Shown: positions 25,441 to 33,760 of the stretch, in pieces
Position numbering within the stretch: the stretch's first letter is position 1
Layout of the letters: each line of letters begins with the position of its first letter
Assembly (NCBI GenBank): GCA_029865345.1
Contig: JAOUHD010000014.1
Span: forward strand, 1 to 34,419
From: Nitrospira sp.
GTDB taxonomy: Bacteria > Nitrospirota > Nitrospiria > Nitrospirales > Nitrospiraceae
Length of the DNA: 34,419 bases
Direction: 5' to 3'
Notes under the pieces: model-generated
The model's database searches: none
The model's input: the letters and a program-made list of their open reading frames with translations, nothing else
What the model was told of the DNA's origin: nothing
Program-made: the position numbers and the translations under genes

Positions 25441-26091
25441 ATGACCCTCCACAAACCCCAGCACCATACCACAAGTTGGGATGTGACGCAGACCCTCCAA
25501 GCCTATGAAAAGGATGCCGAGATCTTTCTCAAACATTGGGGAAGAAAGAGATACAAGCGGCCGGCACTACTCGTTCAGTGGCTGAAGCTCTTACCTGAAC
25601 GTGCGGTTCTGCTCGATCTGGGCTGTGGGGCAGGGCAAGATTCCCGCCATCTCGCGAAGCGTGGTCATCACGTGATTGGACTGGATCGGACTATGCCGCT
25701 GCTGCAATTTGCGGACGGGCGGATTCCGTCGGTGCCGCTTATCCTCGCCGATATCAGAGCGCTTCCTCTTCGAGCGGATAGCCTGGACGGAGTTTGGGCG
25801 GCGGCCTCGTTGATTCATCTACCGAAGAGAGCTGTGCAGAGCGTGTTGACCGAACCTCGTCACCTGGTGAAACCGCAAGGATTTTTTGCCGCGACCTTTA
25901 CCTACGGGAGCAACAGCCGCATCAAGTGGACAGGCTGGATGCCCGGCCGCTATTTCGCACGATGGAAAAAAGACGAACTGGCACGGACACTCCACCGAGC
26001 CGGATGGGAGGTCTTGTCATTACAGGTAGTGAGCAATCAGGAGCGTAAGGGGAGGTGGATCAATATGATCACTATGAAAGTCGAGGTTTAG
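25441..26091 (+). CDS. Class I SAM-dependent methyltransferase
   Basis: A 216-residue protein. VLLDLGCGAGQDSRHLA (about 56-72) is motif I, which binds S-adenosylmethionine. VIGLDRT (about 78-84) is the acidic ribose contact, and ADIRALPLRADSLDGVWAAASLIHLP (about 103-128) covers motifs II and III. The group is the Methyltransf_11/25 type, acting on small molecules; the substrate is not readable. The first 40 residues hold a short helix before the fold. The ATG lacks a ribosome site and lies 4 bp from the divergent secreted-protein start, so both promoters must overlap the opposite coding region. About 200 bases without a gene follow. Confidence 0.82.
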   Translation: MTLHKPQHHTTSWDVTQTLQAYEKDAEIFLKHWGRKRYKRPALLVQWLKLLPERAVLLDLGCGAGQDSRHLAKRGHHVIGLDRTMPLLQFADGRIPSVPLILADIRALPLRADSLDGVWAAASLIHLPKRAVQSVLTEPRHLVKPQGFFAATFTYGSNSRIKWTGWMPGRYFARWKKDELARTLHRAGWEVLSLQVVSNQERKGRWINMITMKVEV

Positions 26092-26298
26092 CAAGAAAAT
26101 GCGGCCTGCTCAATCGGAAACCAGTCGTGTGCCTAACATGCCTCCTTCTCATGAAATCTCTAATCCCTTACGAATCGATTTGTGAGAAGTCCGTAGCCTA
26201 TAAGGATGCCGTCGATCCTCAAAACGCTCAGAACTAGGATTGTCAGAATTTGCTCCCATTCTGCGGCAGTCACCACAAGCACAAAGGATTTAATCGTG

Positions 26299-26775
26299 TT
26301 AATCATTTTTCAGATCAGAGCAATGATCAAGTGGTGTCTTGAACTCTTTGGTCGACATGCCAACGGCTGGTCCAGTTGTCTCCGTAATAAGTAGAGCTGC
26401 TATGTGTGAGTGCTCTCCAGGCTTATTGGCATGTTTGTATTTCAGCACAGTCCACACATTTGCCCCACCTGAAATTCTGTTTCTGGACCCGACATGGCTA
26501 TGCCATTCGACCAGTTCCCACGGTGCTCGGTCTTTTCGAAACACAAATTGCATCTCAATGCCGTTTTTGTCGAAGCGAGTTTCATAAGCGTACGACATCA
26601 AACTGGTAAGACCTAAGCACAACATAGCAATGGACACGGTGAAAGCCAGGACTAATGGAGTCAGAGGAAGAGCTTGGTCCGCGATCCCTACAAGGCTTAG
26701 AGTCGCTAACCCGCCGAGGAGACATCCAGCACCTGTCGCCATCAAACCAAGTAGTATGGTAAGGAAACGGTTCAT
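26299..26775 (-). CDS. Small membrane protein of unknown function
   Basis: A 158-residue protein with two N-terminal membrane helices (about 4-30 and 38-62), the first glycine-rich. A soluble domain follows with YETRFDKNGIEMQFVFRKDRAPWELVEWHSH, which resembles the strand pattern of bacterial PH-like (YdbS-type) domains. No family is certain. The ATG at 26775 has no ribosome site; the start lies 16 bp after the stop of the lipoprotein gene, so translation may be coupled. Base use is somewhat more A/T-rich than in flanking genes. Confidence 0.6.
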   Translation of the reverse strand: MNRFLTILLGLMATGAGCLLGGLATLSLVGIADQALPLTPLVLAFTVSIAMLCLGLTSLMSYAYETRFDKNGIEMQFVFRKDRAPWELVEWHSHVGSRNRISGGANVWTVLKYKHANKPGEHSHIAALLITETTGPAVGMSTKEFKTPLDHCSDLKND

Positions 26776-26791
26776 CAACAGGAGCGGAGTG

Positions 26792-27214
26792 TTACTGGCC
26801 TGGCAGCGATGCCGTGGCTCTCTGCTCCAGTGTCACATAGACCTTGTCTTGGAAGGTGTAGTAGCCACCGTTATCTTTGTCCGTTGAAATGCACGCTGGT
26901 GAGAAGATGATGGCGCAGCCAAAGATATGGCCCAGGACCCACCAGGACCAGGTTCTCGTCAAAGTCATGGTCTGTGGTTCATACCCGTCTTTGGTGATGA
27001 CTGCCTGGTGGTCCTCTTTTCGGTTGAGAGAGACGGTTCCCGGGGCGAGCACGTGCACGCGGTCATCGACCACGACCTGAGCATCGAGTGGTGTCGTGAA
27101 GATGGTGACGGACTGATGGTCACCATGCCACCAGGTGCCACAGCCGGAGAGCGAGACCAGTCCCAAGAGCAGAGTAATACTTCCAAATCGTAATTGGCTA
27201 GCCCAGTGCCTCAT
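26792..27214 (-). CDS. Lipoprotein with PEGA-like domain
   Basis: A 140-residue lipoprotein: signal helix then lipobox LSGC with C25. The mature part, VTIFTTPLDAQVVVDDRVHVLAPGTVSL and then KDGYEPQTMTLTR, has the strand and turn pattern of the PEGA surface domain, though the PEGA residues themselves are not conserved. A second hydrophobic stretch, WWVLGHIFGCAIIFSPAC (about 90-107), follows. AGGAG lies about 8 bases before the ATG. It is followed 16 bp later by the small membrane protein, probably as an operon. A surface or periplasmic binding role is inferred. Confidence 0.65.
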   Translation of the reverse strand: MRHWASQLRFGSITLLLGLVSLSGCGTWWHGDHQSVTIFTTPLDAQVVVDDRVHVLAPGTVSLNRKEDHQAVITKDGYEPQTMTLTRTWSWWVLGHIFGCAIIFSPACISTDKDNGGYYTFQDKVYVTLEQRATASLPGQ

Positions 27215-27261
27215 AGCGATTTCTCCTCGCTGATAGATCTCCCGCGAGGCATTCTTCCACT

Positions 27262-27273
27262 GACCAGCTGGTC
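27262..27273. repeat. 12-base perfect palindrome upstream of the lipoprotein gene
   Basis: GACCAGCTGGTC, 48-59 bases upstream of the lipoprotein start and downstream of trpS. No T-run follows on either strand, so an operator is as likely as a weak hairpin. Confidence 0.4.
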
Positions 27274-27326
27274 CTTCTAGCGGATTCGCAAATCTTGCAG
27301 GAGATGCGTCAAGGGGAGAAATCGGG

Positions 27327-28319
27327 TTAGATCTTCATGGCTTCGTTTACTTCACGCAGCGTTGCACTGGCGACCGCAGCAGCGCGTTTGCTGCCGGCAT
27401 CGACGATTTCATCGACGCGGGATGACTCTTGCGTGAGTTTGGCGCGTTTGTCCCAGATCGGTGCCAACTGTTCCACCATGCGGTCCGCCACGAGTTTCTT
27501 GCAGTCGATACAGCCGATCGCAGCGGATCGGCAGTCTGTGTTGACCTGGTCTTTGACCTCTTGTGGGGAGTAGATGTTGTGGAATTCGTAGATGGGACAG
27601 AGGTCGGGATTGCCTGGGTCGGTCCGCCGCACACGGGCTGGGTCGGTGACCATGGTCTTGAGCTTCTGCCGAACGACCGGTTCGGTATCAGAGAGGTTAA
27701 TCGTATTGTTGTAACTCTTGCTCATCTTTCGGCCATCGGTGCCAAGCACCTTGGGAAACTTGGTCAGGTGTTCCTTCGGCTCAGGAAAGACTGCTGTTTT
27801 GTAGATATCATTGAATCGCCGGGCGAGCTCTCTCGTCAGTTCTAGATGGGGGAGTTGATCCTTGCCTACCGGAACAAAATCGGGTTTGTACAAGAGGATG
27901 TCGGCGGCTTGTAGGACTGGGTAGCCGAGAAAGCCGTAGGTCGTGAGGTCTTTTCCCTTGATCTCCTCCTGTTTCTCCTTGTAGGTCGGGTTGCGTTCCA
28001 GCCACGAGACAGGCGTCATCATCGAGAGTAAGAGATGCAGGATCGCATGTTCCGGAATCCGCGACTGGATAAAGATCGTAGACCTGTCCGGGTCGATACC
28101 GCCGGCCAGCCAATCGATCAGCATCTCCTGCACAAAGGTACGAATGCGACTTGTGTCGGCATAGTTCGTCGACAACGCGTGCCAGTCGGCGACGAAGAAA
28201 TAGCAGTCATACTGTTCTTGCAAGGCCTTCCAGTTTTCTAAGGCGCCAAGATAGTTACCGAGATGCATGAGGCCGCTGGGCTGCATGCCGCTGAGGACTC
28301 GTCTGCGAGGTGTGGTCAT
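27327..28319 (-). CDS. trpS: Tryptophanyl-tRNA synthetase
   Basis: A 330-residue class Ic synthetase. The HIGH-type signature PSGLMHLGNYLG is at 14-25 and the KMSKS motif is in GTDGRKMSKSYNN (about 194-206). YPVLQAADILLYK and VPVGKDQLPHLELTRELARRFN are standard TrpRS blocks. It charges tRNA-Trp. A stretch NTDCRSAAIGCIDCKKLVADRM (about 259-280) holds three cysteines, as in many bacterial TrpRS. Its ATG overlaps the stop codon of the upstream peptidase (ATGA), so the two are translationally coupled. Confidence 0.96.
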   Translation of the reverse strand: MTTPRRRVLSGMQPSGLMHLGNYLGALENWKALQEQYDCYFFVADWHALSTNYADTSRIRTFVQEMLIDWLAGGIDPDRSTIFIQSRIPEHAILHLLLSMMTPVSWLERNPTYKEKQEEIKGKDLTTYGFLGYPVLQAADILLYKPDFVPVGKDQLPHLELTRELARRFNDIYKTAVFPEPKEHLTKFPKVLGTDGRKMSKSYNNTINLSDTEPVVRQKLKTMVTDPARVRRTDPGNPDLCPIYEFHNIYSPQEVKDQVNTDCRSAAIGCIDCKKLVADRMVEQLAPIWDKRAKLTQESSRVDEIVDAGSKRAAAVASATLREVNEAMKI

Positions 28320-29056
28320 TCTGCGACTCCTGGACGGAGACCGAGTGCTGTTGACAAGATTGTCCCGGACAGTCCCTTGGCAAAGGTTCCGGTGATCATG
28401 TGGATAATGCCTAGTTCTTTGTCGAATACGATGAGCCCCACCAGGATGAGCATGCCATACGGCTCCAATCGCGCGAGTGTCATCGCTGGTTTTGGCGGCA
28501 GCAGCGCCGTTAGGATCCGGCCGCCGTCGAGCGGTGGGATGGGAAGCAGGTTGAACAGTGCGAGAAACACATTGATCATGACGGAATAGAGCGCCATGAC
28601 GGCGATTGGGCGAAGAAACATGGTTGTGAGGAGGCCTGAAGACTCTTCAGCCTCGGTGGCGCTGCGAGGCGACAAGGTCGGTTCGAACGTCAGGATCAAC
28701 GCCAAGAGCAAGGCACTGACGACGGCGAGCAGCAGGTTCATCCCCGGTCCGGCCGCTGCCACAAGTGCCATGTCGCGTCGAGGCTGGTGCATATTCCGAG
28801 GGTCAATCGGAACCGGCTTGGCCCAGCCCAACAGAAAGCTCCCAGGCAATATCAAACAGATAAGCGGCAAGATAATGGTACCGAACGGATCGATATGGGC
28901 CAGTGGATTGATGGTGAGCCGTCCTTCACGTTTTGCCGTCGAATCGCCGCATTTCTCCGCCATCCACCCATGCGCATATTCATGGAGCACCATCGCGAAC
29001 AACAGGGGGAGCCCCATATACGAGATTGTGTGGATGATTTGTGAGAGGGAGTTCAT
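28316..29056 (-). CDS. Site-2 protease family (M50) membrane peptidase
   Basis: A 246-residue polytopic membrane protein with the zinc-peptidase motifs. HEYAH is at 25-29 in the first membrane helix; H25 and H29 bind zinc and E26 is catalytic. NLLPIPPLDGGR is at 169-180, with D177 as the third ligand. There are about five hydrophobic segments and no PDZ domain, as in the compact YwhC/Rip3-like group often found upstream of trpS. It would cut membrane-embedded segments; the substrate is unknown. Its stop overlaps the trpS ATG by four bases (ATGA). The ATG has no clear ribosome site. The TPR/periplasmic-binding gene ends 36 bp away upstream. Confidence 0.9.
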   Translation of the reverse strand: MNSLSQIIHTISYMGLPLLFAMVLHEYAHGWMAEKCGDSTAKREGRLTINPLAHIDPFGTIILPLICLILPGSFLLGWAKPVPIDPRNMHQPRRDMALVAAAGPGMNLLLAVVSALLLALILTFEPTLSPRSATEAEESSGLLTTMFLRPIAVMALYSVMINVFLALFNLLPIPPLDGGRILTALLPPKPAMTLARLEPYGMLILVGLIVFDKELGIIHMITGTFAKGLSGTILSTALGLRPGVAE

Positions 29057-29092
29057 GAGTGGTCAGTTCTCGCCCCAGTCCGAATAGCCTGG

Positions 29093-31069
29093 TTAATCCA
29101 ATTGCACAAACTTACCCTGTTTCACCTGCAGAAGAAAGAGCGGGCGGTGCAGGGTGCCATCCGGTCCGAAACTGGCCGGTCCGGCAAGTGTCGGTAGGTT
29201 GCGCTGCGTCATGAGGAAGTCGTGGAGCGCTTCGCCGGAGGTTGCTCCGTGGCGGACGCCTTCAATGACGACTCTGGCGGCGTCATATCCCTGCATGGTG
29301 AAGAGCGAGGGGGTGGACTGAAAGCGCTTGTGGTACCGCTGAACAAACTCCTGTACGGCAGGATTCGGGCTATCGACGAAGAAGCCATCCACGAATGTTG
29401 CACCGTCGACTGTCCGATCGGCGGTGCGGGCAAAGTCCTGCGAGTTCCAGCCGTTGGTACCTAGCAGCGGGGCTTTGATGTCATGAAACGCCAGTTGCGC
29501 GGCGAGGAGGCCGATCTCGTGTGAGCGACTTGGGATGAAGATCGCGTCAAACCCTGGAGTGTAGAGGACGCGCTTTTCATTTCGACTGAGGGGCTTACCG
29601 GGCTGTCGTGGTATGTCAACTGGAACTGCCAGCCCATACTTTTTCAGGTCTTCGGCTTTGAGCCGCTGGATCTGCGGACCAAAATCCGTTTCGCCTTCCT
29701 TGAAGGCTTCTATCGCAATAATTTCGCCGTCGAGTCGGCGCACCTCCTGCGCGAAGAGCCGTGCCAATTCTCGCCCATAGACGGTGTCGGGGTGGAGAAT
29801 ACAGAATCGTCGATAGTCCTGCTGTTTCGCGGCATAGGTCGCGATGCGTTCGGCTTGCATGGCGTAGGTCAACGACGTGCTGAAGAGGTAACTGCCCAAC
29901 CGACGGACATTGGGGAGTGTGGCTGCCGGTGTAATCAAGGGGATCCTGGTTTTTTGCGCCATTTCGGCCATGACCGGAAGGTTTTTTGACAGCATTGGGC
30001 CAATGACGACGAGTGGACGGTCGTCATGAAGTAGCGTCGAGAGATCGTCCAAAAAGCCTTGCCGATCGGCATCATGATCCTTCACGATCAATCCAACAGA
30101 TGGGGTGCCAGGCTGCTCATGAGACCGTTCCACCGCCAACTGAATGCCCTCTAGGACGTCATTGGCGAAGGCGGACAAGTGGCCTGACAACGGAAGGACG
30201 GCTGCGATAAAATATTGGTTGGCTTTCAACCTTGACTTGATGAGTTCCAGTGATTCGCTGGCTTTCGGGACGGAGGGGTGAGCAGGAAACGCAGCGAGAA
30301 AATGCCGGGTCTCCCGTTCGGCCAAGTGGTCTTCGCCTCGCACAATGTAGTAGTCGATCAGTCGGAGGGAGGCAAGGTCGCCGGGATAGGAACGAAGATA
30401 GGCATCCCGCACTCGGGTCAACCCTTTTTTGTCCAGCTTTTCGGTGATGAATTGACGAATCTGTTCCCGGGTCTCCGCCATCTGTGTGTCGGTGCTGCCG
30501 GCCATGCCTTCCAGTAAGGTATGGATGGCTCGGACATAGTCTTTTTTTTGGGCGAATGCCTCGGCAGTCAGCTGCTGTGCCTCGCGTTTTGTTGCGTCGT
30601 CGAGTGCCGTTGTCCGTACTTGTGTCAGCAACGGCAATGCCAAGTCGATATTGCCCATCGCAGCATGGATGCGGGCCAATATGAGCTTGCCTCGATCCAC
30701 GAGGTCGGATTCGGGAAACTCCGTCTGAAGTTGGTTCAGAGAGCGGATCGCCTCTCCATAGTCCTTCATTCCATAGAGCGCGGCGCCCAGCAGTAGGTAG
30801 GTATCATCGAGATATTCAGCTGGTGGAGTGGTGGTCAAGAAGCGACGCAAGACTGTGGCCGCGGATTCCGGATCGCCTTTTTCGATCAGGTGCTTGGCCT
30901 GGTTCAAGACCGGTGGGTTTGGAAGAATGATCTTGACGGGATCTGCTGCCACTGCTCTGCTCGGTTGAGTCGACATGAGGTCGATTCCAAGCGTCAGAGT
31001 AAGAGCCATGGCAACCAAGAGCGGCGGCCATGCAGAGCTGGAAGAGGGGTTATACGAGTGGGTGAGCAT
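29093..31069 (-). CDS. TPR and periplasmic-binding-protein fusion, penicillin-binding protein activator (LpoA)-like
   Basis: A 658-residue exported protein. A signal peptide lies at about 13-42, ending near SRAVAADP. Residues about 55-270 are TPR-like helices (DDTYLLLGAALYGMKDYGEAIRSL). Residues about 285-655 form a type I periplasmic-binding fold (AAVLPLSGHLSAFANDVLEGIQLA, then VIGPMLSKNLPVMAEMAQKTRIPLITPAA). This layout matches LpoA, the outer-membrane activator of PBP1A, but no lipobox cysteine is seen, so it may be soluble in the periplasm. A branched-chain amino-acid receptor is the alternative; no ABC transporter genes are near. The start has no ribosome site. It is first in a probable operon with the M50 peptidase and trpS. 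Confidence 0.83.
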   Translation of the reverse strand: MLTHSYNPSSSSAWPPLLVAMALTLTLGIDLMSTQPSRAVAADPVKIILPNPPVLNQAKHLIEKGDPESAATVLRRFLTTTPPAEYLDDTYLLLGAALYGMKDYGEAIRSLNQLQTEFPESDLVDRGKLILARIHAAMGNIDLALPLLTQVRTTALDDATKREAQQLTAEAFAQKKDYVRAIHTLLEGMAGSTDTQMAETREQIRQFITEKLDKKGLTRVRDAYLRSYPGDLASLRLIDYYIVRGEDHLAERETRHFLAAFPAHPSVPKASESLELIKSRLKANQYFIAAVLPLSGHLSAFANDVLEGIQLAVERSHEQPGTPSVGLIVKDHDADRQGFLDDLSTLLHDDRPLVVIGPMLSKNLPVMAEMAQKTRIPLITPAATLPNVRRLGSYLFSTSLTYAMQAERIATYAAKQQDYRRFCILHPDTVYGRELARLFAQEVRRLDGEIIAIEAFKEGETDFGPQIQRLKAEDLKKYGLAVPVDIPRQPGKPLSRNEKRVLYTPGFDAIFIPSRSHEIGLLAAQLAFHDIKAPLLGTNGWNSQDFARTADRTVDGATFVDGFFVDSPNPAVQEFVQRYHKRFQSTPSLFTMQGYDAARVVIEGVRHGATSGEALHDFLMTQRNLPTLAGPASFGPDGTLHRPLFLLQVKQGKFVQLD

Positions 31070-31099
31070 TACGTTCGATCGGCGGTAGGCCGTAGCAGA

Positions 31100-31128
31100 C
31101 TAGTATCGGAAAGGGTGCGACCTGTCAA
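31100..31128 (-). promoter_or_regulatory. Putative promoter of the LpoA-like gene
   Basis: On the minus strand, perfect TTGACA (31128-31123), 17 bases, TACTAG (31105-31100). Transcription would start near 31093, giving a leader of about 24 bases without a ribosome site. Confidence 0.45.
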
Positions 31129-31148
31129 GGAGAACTACAGCGGCATCA

Positions 31149-31177
31149 TTGTACTGGTGAAGTGAGTTGGCTATAGT
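31149..31177 (+). promoter_or_regulatory. Putative xerD promoter
   Basis: TTGTAC (31149-31154), 17 bases, TATAGT (31172-31177). The transcript would begin near 31184, about 11 bases before the ATG at 31195, with no ribosome site in between. Confidence 0.45.
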
Positions 31178-31194
31178 CCATCTCTCCGACCACC

Positions 31195-32151
31195 ATGGCT
31201 GAACCAACCGCACCATTACTGGACCCTCTACTTGAACGGTATCTCAGTGAGCTGCGGATTGAAGGTGGATTGGCCACTAATACGCTGGAGTCCTACCGGC
31301 GAGATCTTTTACGTTTGCAGCGATACTTGCTGCCGCATCGACTCAGTATCGGAGACTCCGTTCCACCGCACACGATCCGGTCCTTTCTCGCAACCCTCAA
31401 ACACGAGGCCCTCGCGGCTTCATCGATTGCTCGCCTCCTCTCGGCGATGCGAGGGTGGTATCGCTTTCTGGTTCGAGAACATCTCGTGAAGACCAGTCCT
31501 CTCCGTGATATGACGGCGGCGCATCGGCCGGTTCGATTACCGAAGACGCTGACACACCAGGAAATAACGGCGCTGCTAGAGCTGCCGGCTCGCGGTCGTG
31601 CTGAGGATCAACGCGACCGCGTGATGCTGGAATTGCTGTATGCAGCTGGGCTGCGGGTGTCGGAGCTTGTTGGGCTCAGTCTGTCGCAGATCGACGTGAA
31701 TCTGGGCTGTGTGCGAGTCGTAGGGAAAGGTGCCAAGGAGCGAGTCGTCCCGATTGGACAGACTGCGGTCAAGATGCTGGTTGATTACGTGGAACATGTG
31801 AGACCCGTTCTACTCAAAGGGCGATCGTCCCGTGCCTTGTTCATCAGTCGGCGAGGACAAGGACTGACGAGGCAGGCATTTTGGAAGCTGCTTCTGCGGC
31901 GAGCCCGACGCGCTGGTATTTCGAAATCGATTTCTCCGCACATGCTGCGGCATTCTTTTGCCACGCATTTGCTGGAGGGGGGAGCCGATTTGCGAGTCGT
32001 GCAATCCTTGTTGGGGCATGCAGACATCGCGACGACTCAAATCTATACGCATGTGGAAGGCAGCCGGTTACGGCACGTCCATCGCCAATACTTTCCGCGA
32101 CAGCGCGGTCGACGACGGCCAGGTGTGGAAAATTCTACGAAGCGCAAATAG
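31195..32151 (+). CDS. xerD: Site-specific tyrosine recombinase XerD
   Basis: A 318-residue tyrosine recombinase with all catalytic residues: R154 in AGLRVSEL, K178 in VGKGAKERVVP, H249 and R252 in PHMLRHSFATHLL, H275 in LLGHADIATT and Y284 in TQIYTHV. The N-terminal SAM-like domain covers about 10-100. GGADLRVVQSLLGHADI is closer to XerD than to XerC. With XerC it would resolve chromosome dimers at dif under FtsK control. Its basic C-terminal tail (RQRGRRRPGVENSTKRK) is a little longer than usual. It is divergent from the LpoA-like gene and followed by tRNA-Val; no element-type genes are linked to it. Confidence 0.93.
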   Translation: MAEPTAPLLDPLLERYLSELRIEGGLATNTLESYRRDLLRLQRYLLPHRLSIGDSVPPHTIRSFLATLKHEALAASSIARLLSAMRGWYRFLVREHLVKTSPLRDMTAAHRPVRLPKTLTHQEITALLELPARGRAEDQRDRVMLELLYAAGLRVSELVGLSLSQIDVNLGCVRVVGKGAKERVVPIGQTAVKMLVDYVEHVRPVLLKGRSSRALFISRRGQGLTRQAFWKLLLRRARRAGISKSISPHMLRHSFATHLLEGGADLRVVQSLLGHADIATTQIYTHVEGSRLRHVHRQYFPRQRGRRRPGVENSTKRK

Positions 32152-32198
32152 CTAGGAATCAGTATGGTGTGAGGTTGAATGAATGGTAGGTGAACCCG

Positions 32199-32227
32199 TT
32201 GACAAGGAATCATGGACTTGATACCCT
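32199..32227 (+). promoter_or_regulatory. Putative promoter of tRNA-Val
   Basis: Perfect TTGACA (32199-32204), 17 bases, TACCCT (32222-32227). It predicts a start near 32234, about 17 bases before the mature tRNA. Confidence 0.5.
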
Positions 32228-32250
32228 CCGCATCGGTTGCTAAGAAAATC

Positions 32251-32326
32251 GGGCGGATAGCTCAGTTGGGAGAGCGCTGCCCTTACAAGGCAGAGGTCAC
32301 AGGTTCAATCCCTGTTCCGCCTACCA
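32251..32326 (+). tRNA. tRNA-Val (anticodon TAC)
   Basis: A 76-base cloverleaf with the CCA encoded. The acceptor GGGCGGA (32251-32257) pairs with TCCGCCT (32316-32322, first pair G-T). The D arm is GCTCAGTTGGGAGAGC and the anticodon stem CTGCC/GGCAG encloses TAC at 32284-32286. The T arm is ACAGG-TTCAATC-CCTGT. Confidence 0.97.
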
Positions 32327-32457
32327 TGCAGGAGTGGTGGTGCGTAGAGCGAGGATGTGTGCTTGCTGGGCAGAGGATCTGTTTCTTGCTCAGGAATTGA
32401 TCGGTGACCACCGATTTCGTCTTGTCATGCTGTTGTTCTGCCATTGATAGACTTTGC

Positions 32458-32535
32458 GGGGCCGTCGTTCAGCCTGGTTAGGACGCCAGATTGTCAATCT
32501 GGAAGTCGCGGGTTCAAATCCCGTCGGCCCCGCCA
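32458..32535 (+). tRNA. tRNA-Asp (anticodon GTC)
   Basis: A 78-base cloverleaf with CCA encoded. The acceptor GGGGCCG (32458-32464) pairs with CGGCCCC (32525-32531). The anticodon stem CCAGA/TCTGG encloses GTC at 32493-32495. The T arm is GCGGG-TTCAAAT-CCCGT. It lies 131 bases after tRNA-Val and 73 bases before tolQ. Confidence 0.97.
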
Positions 32536-32608
32536 TTTTCTTCAGAGTTTGGTACAATCCACTTTGCCAAGAAATCGTGAGCGCTGAGGAGGGAGAGTAG
32601 AGACTCGT

Positions 32609-33307
32609 ATGTTTCAAACTGGACCACTGGGAGTTATTCTGTCGCTCGGGATCGTATCCAAGGTGGTCCTCGTGCTCCTGGTCTGCTTTTCCATTGCGTC
32701 CTGGGCCATCATCTTCTACAAGTTGGCCGTGTTTCGCACCGCTGATGCAAAGGATCGTCATTTTATGACCTTGTTGCTGCGGGCCAGAGATGTGGAGGAC
32801 GTGACTCGGCATGCGCAACAGACGATAGGGAGTCCCTGCGCAAAGATCTTTCATGCCGTGATTCAACGGATCGGCTACCTTCCCACCGAGAGGAATGAAA
32901 ACGGTTCCGTCGCCTATGATCGACATGTGATGGAGCGGACGGCGGCCCATCTTGCGCAGGGGCAAATCGCCAAGTTGGAATCGTTTCTTCCGTTTCTTGC
33001 GACGACCGGAAATATCTGCCCGTTCGTGGGCCTCCTGGGAACGGTGATGGGAATCATCGATTCATTCCGGGAAATTGGAACCCAAGGGACAGCTAGTATT
33101 GCGGCGGTGGCTCCCGGCGTTTCCGAAGCCTTGATCGCGACCGCAGCCGGATTGTTTGCCGCCATTCCAGCCGTCATTGCCTATAATTATTTTCTCGTAC
33201 GTATCAGACGTGCCGCCATGCATATGGATTCGGTTGTGGTGGAGCTCCTGGCTTTGATACCAGCCCAAACGAGACCCGTCGATCCGTCCGTCGGAGCGAA
33301 GGGATGA
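32609..33307 (+). CDS. tolQ: TolQ, MotA/TolQ/ExbB proton channel family
   Basis: A 232-residue inner-membrane protein with the three-helix TolQ/ExbB layout. The first helix is at about 14-36 ([20 protein letters not shown]). A cytoplasmic loop follows, then [25 protein letters not shown] (about 129-153), and [24 protein letters not shown] (about 170-193) with the conserved channel threonine. With TolR it uses the proton gradient to drive TolA for outer-membrane constriction during division. tolR overlaps it by four bases and tolA follows, which supports Tol rather than ExbB. GGAGG lies about 15 bases upstream, a little far. TACAAT at 32553-32558 is a possible -10 box. Confidence 0.93.
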   Translation: MFQTGPLGVILSLGIVSKVVLVLLVCFSIASWAIIFYKLAVFRTADAKDRHFMTLLLRARDVEDVTRHAQQTIGSPCAKIFHAVIQRIGYLPTERNENGSVAYDRHVMERTAAHLAQGQIAKLESFLPFLATTGNICPFVGLLGTVMGIIDSFREIGTQGTASIAAVAPGVSEALIATAAGLFAAIPAVIAYNYFLVRIRRAAMHMDSVVVELLALIPAQTRPVDPSVGAKG

Positions 33308-33744
33308 TGCTTGAGACGAGGCAGCGACGATTTTTAGCCGAAATCAACGTGATTCCGCTCGTGGACGTGGTATTGGTGCTTCTGGTGATCTTTATGGTCA
33401 CGGCGCCGATGCTCTATCGAGGCATGGACATCAAGTTGCCGACTTCCGCGTCGAACACGATCAAGCCGGAGATCCGAGCGGTGCTGACGATCGAAAAGGA
33501 TCAACGCCTGTACCTCGACAAGGATCCGGTGAGCGTCGCTCAGTTAGAGCGAAAGCTGCGCATGATGAAAGCAGAGCATGCCGATGTGTCGGTGTATTTA
33601 CGCGCTGACCGGGACGTGCCATACGGAATTGTGGTTCAGGTGATGGATGGAGTCAAACAAGCCGGCATCGAGAAACTTGGCATGGTGACTGACCCCACCG
33701 GACCTGAACGTGTCAGTGAGGGTACGTCATCCCAACACAATTAG
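33304..33744 (+). CDS. tolR: TolR, ExbD/TolR family
   Basis: A 146-residue protein with one N-terminal membrane helix, [22 protein letters not shown] (about 14-35). The helix includes the proton-carrying aspartate D21. A periplasmic domain follows, with [27 protein letters not shown] and [35 protein letters not shown], all standard TolR/ExbD blocks. It works with TolQ as a stator. The ATG overlaps the tolQ stop (ATGA), so translation is coupled; a second ATG one codon later is equally possible. tolA starts 16 bp downstream. Confidence 0.94.
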   Translation: MMLETRQRRFLAEINVIPLVDVVLVLLVIFMVTAPMLYRGMDIKLPTSASNTIKPEIRAVLTIEKDQRLYLDKDPVSVAQLERKLRMMKAEHADVSVYLRADRDVPYGIVVQVMDGVKQAGIEKLGMVTDPTGPERVSEGTSSQHN

Positions 33745-33760
33745 TAGGATAAGGTCCACG

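Noticed and set aside
31195..32326. Tyrosine recombinase gene next to a tRNA gene, as in an integrative element
   Set aside because: The protein looks like housekeeping XerD, the tRNA is intact, no second tRNA fragment was seen, and the neighbours are core genes (tolQRA, trpS).
32390..32965. 191-codon minus-strand frame opposite tolQ
   Set aside because: It runs through the whole tRNA-Asp gene and is the shadow of tolQ; the translation resembles no protein family.
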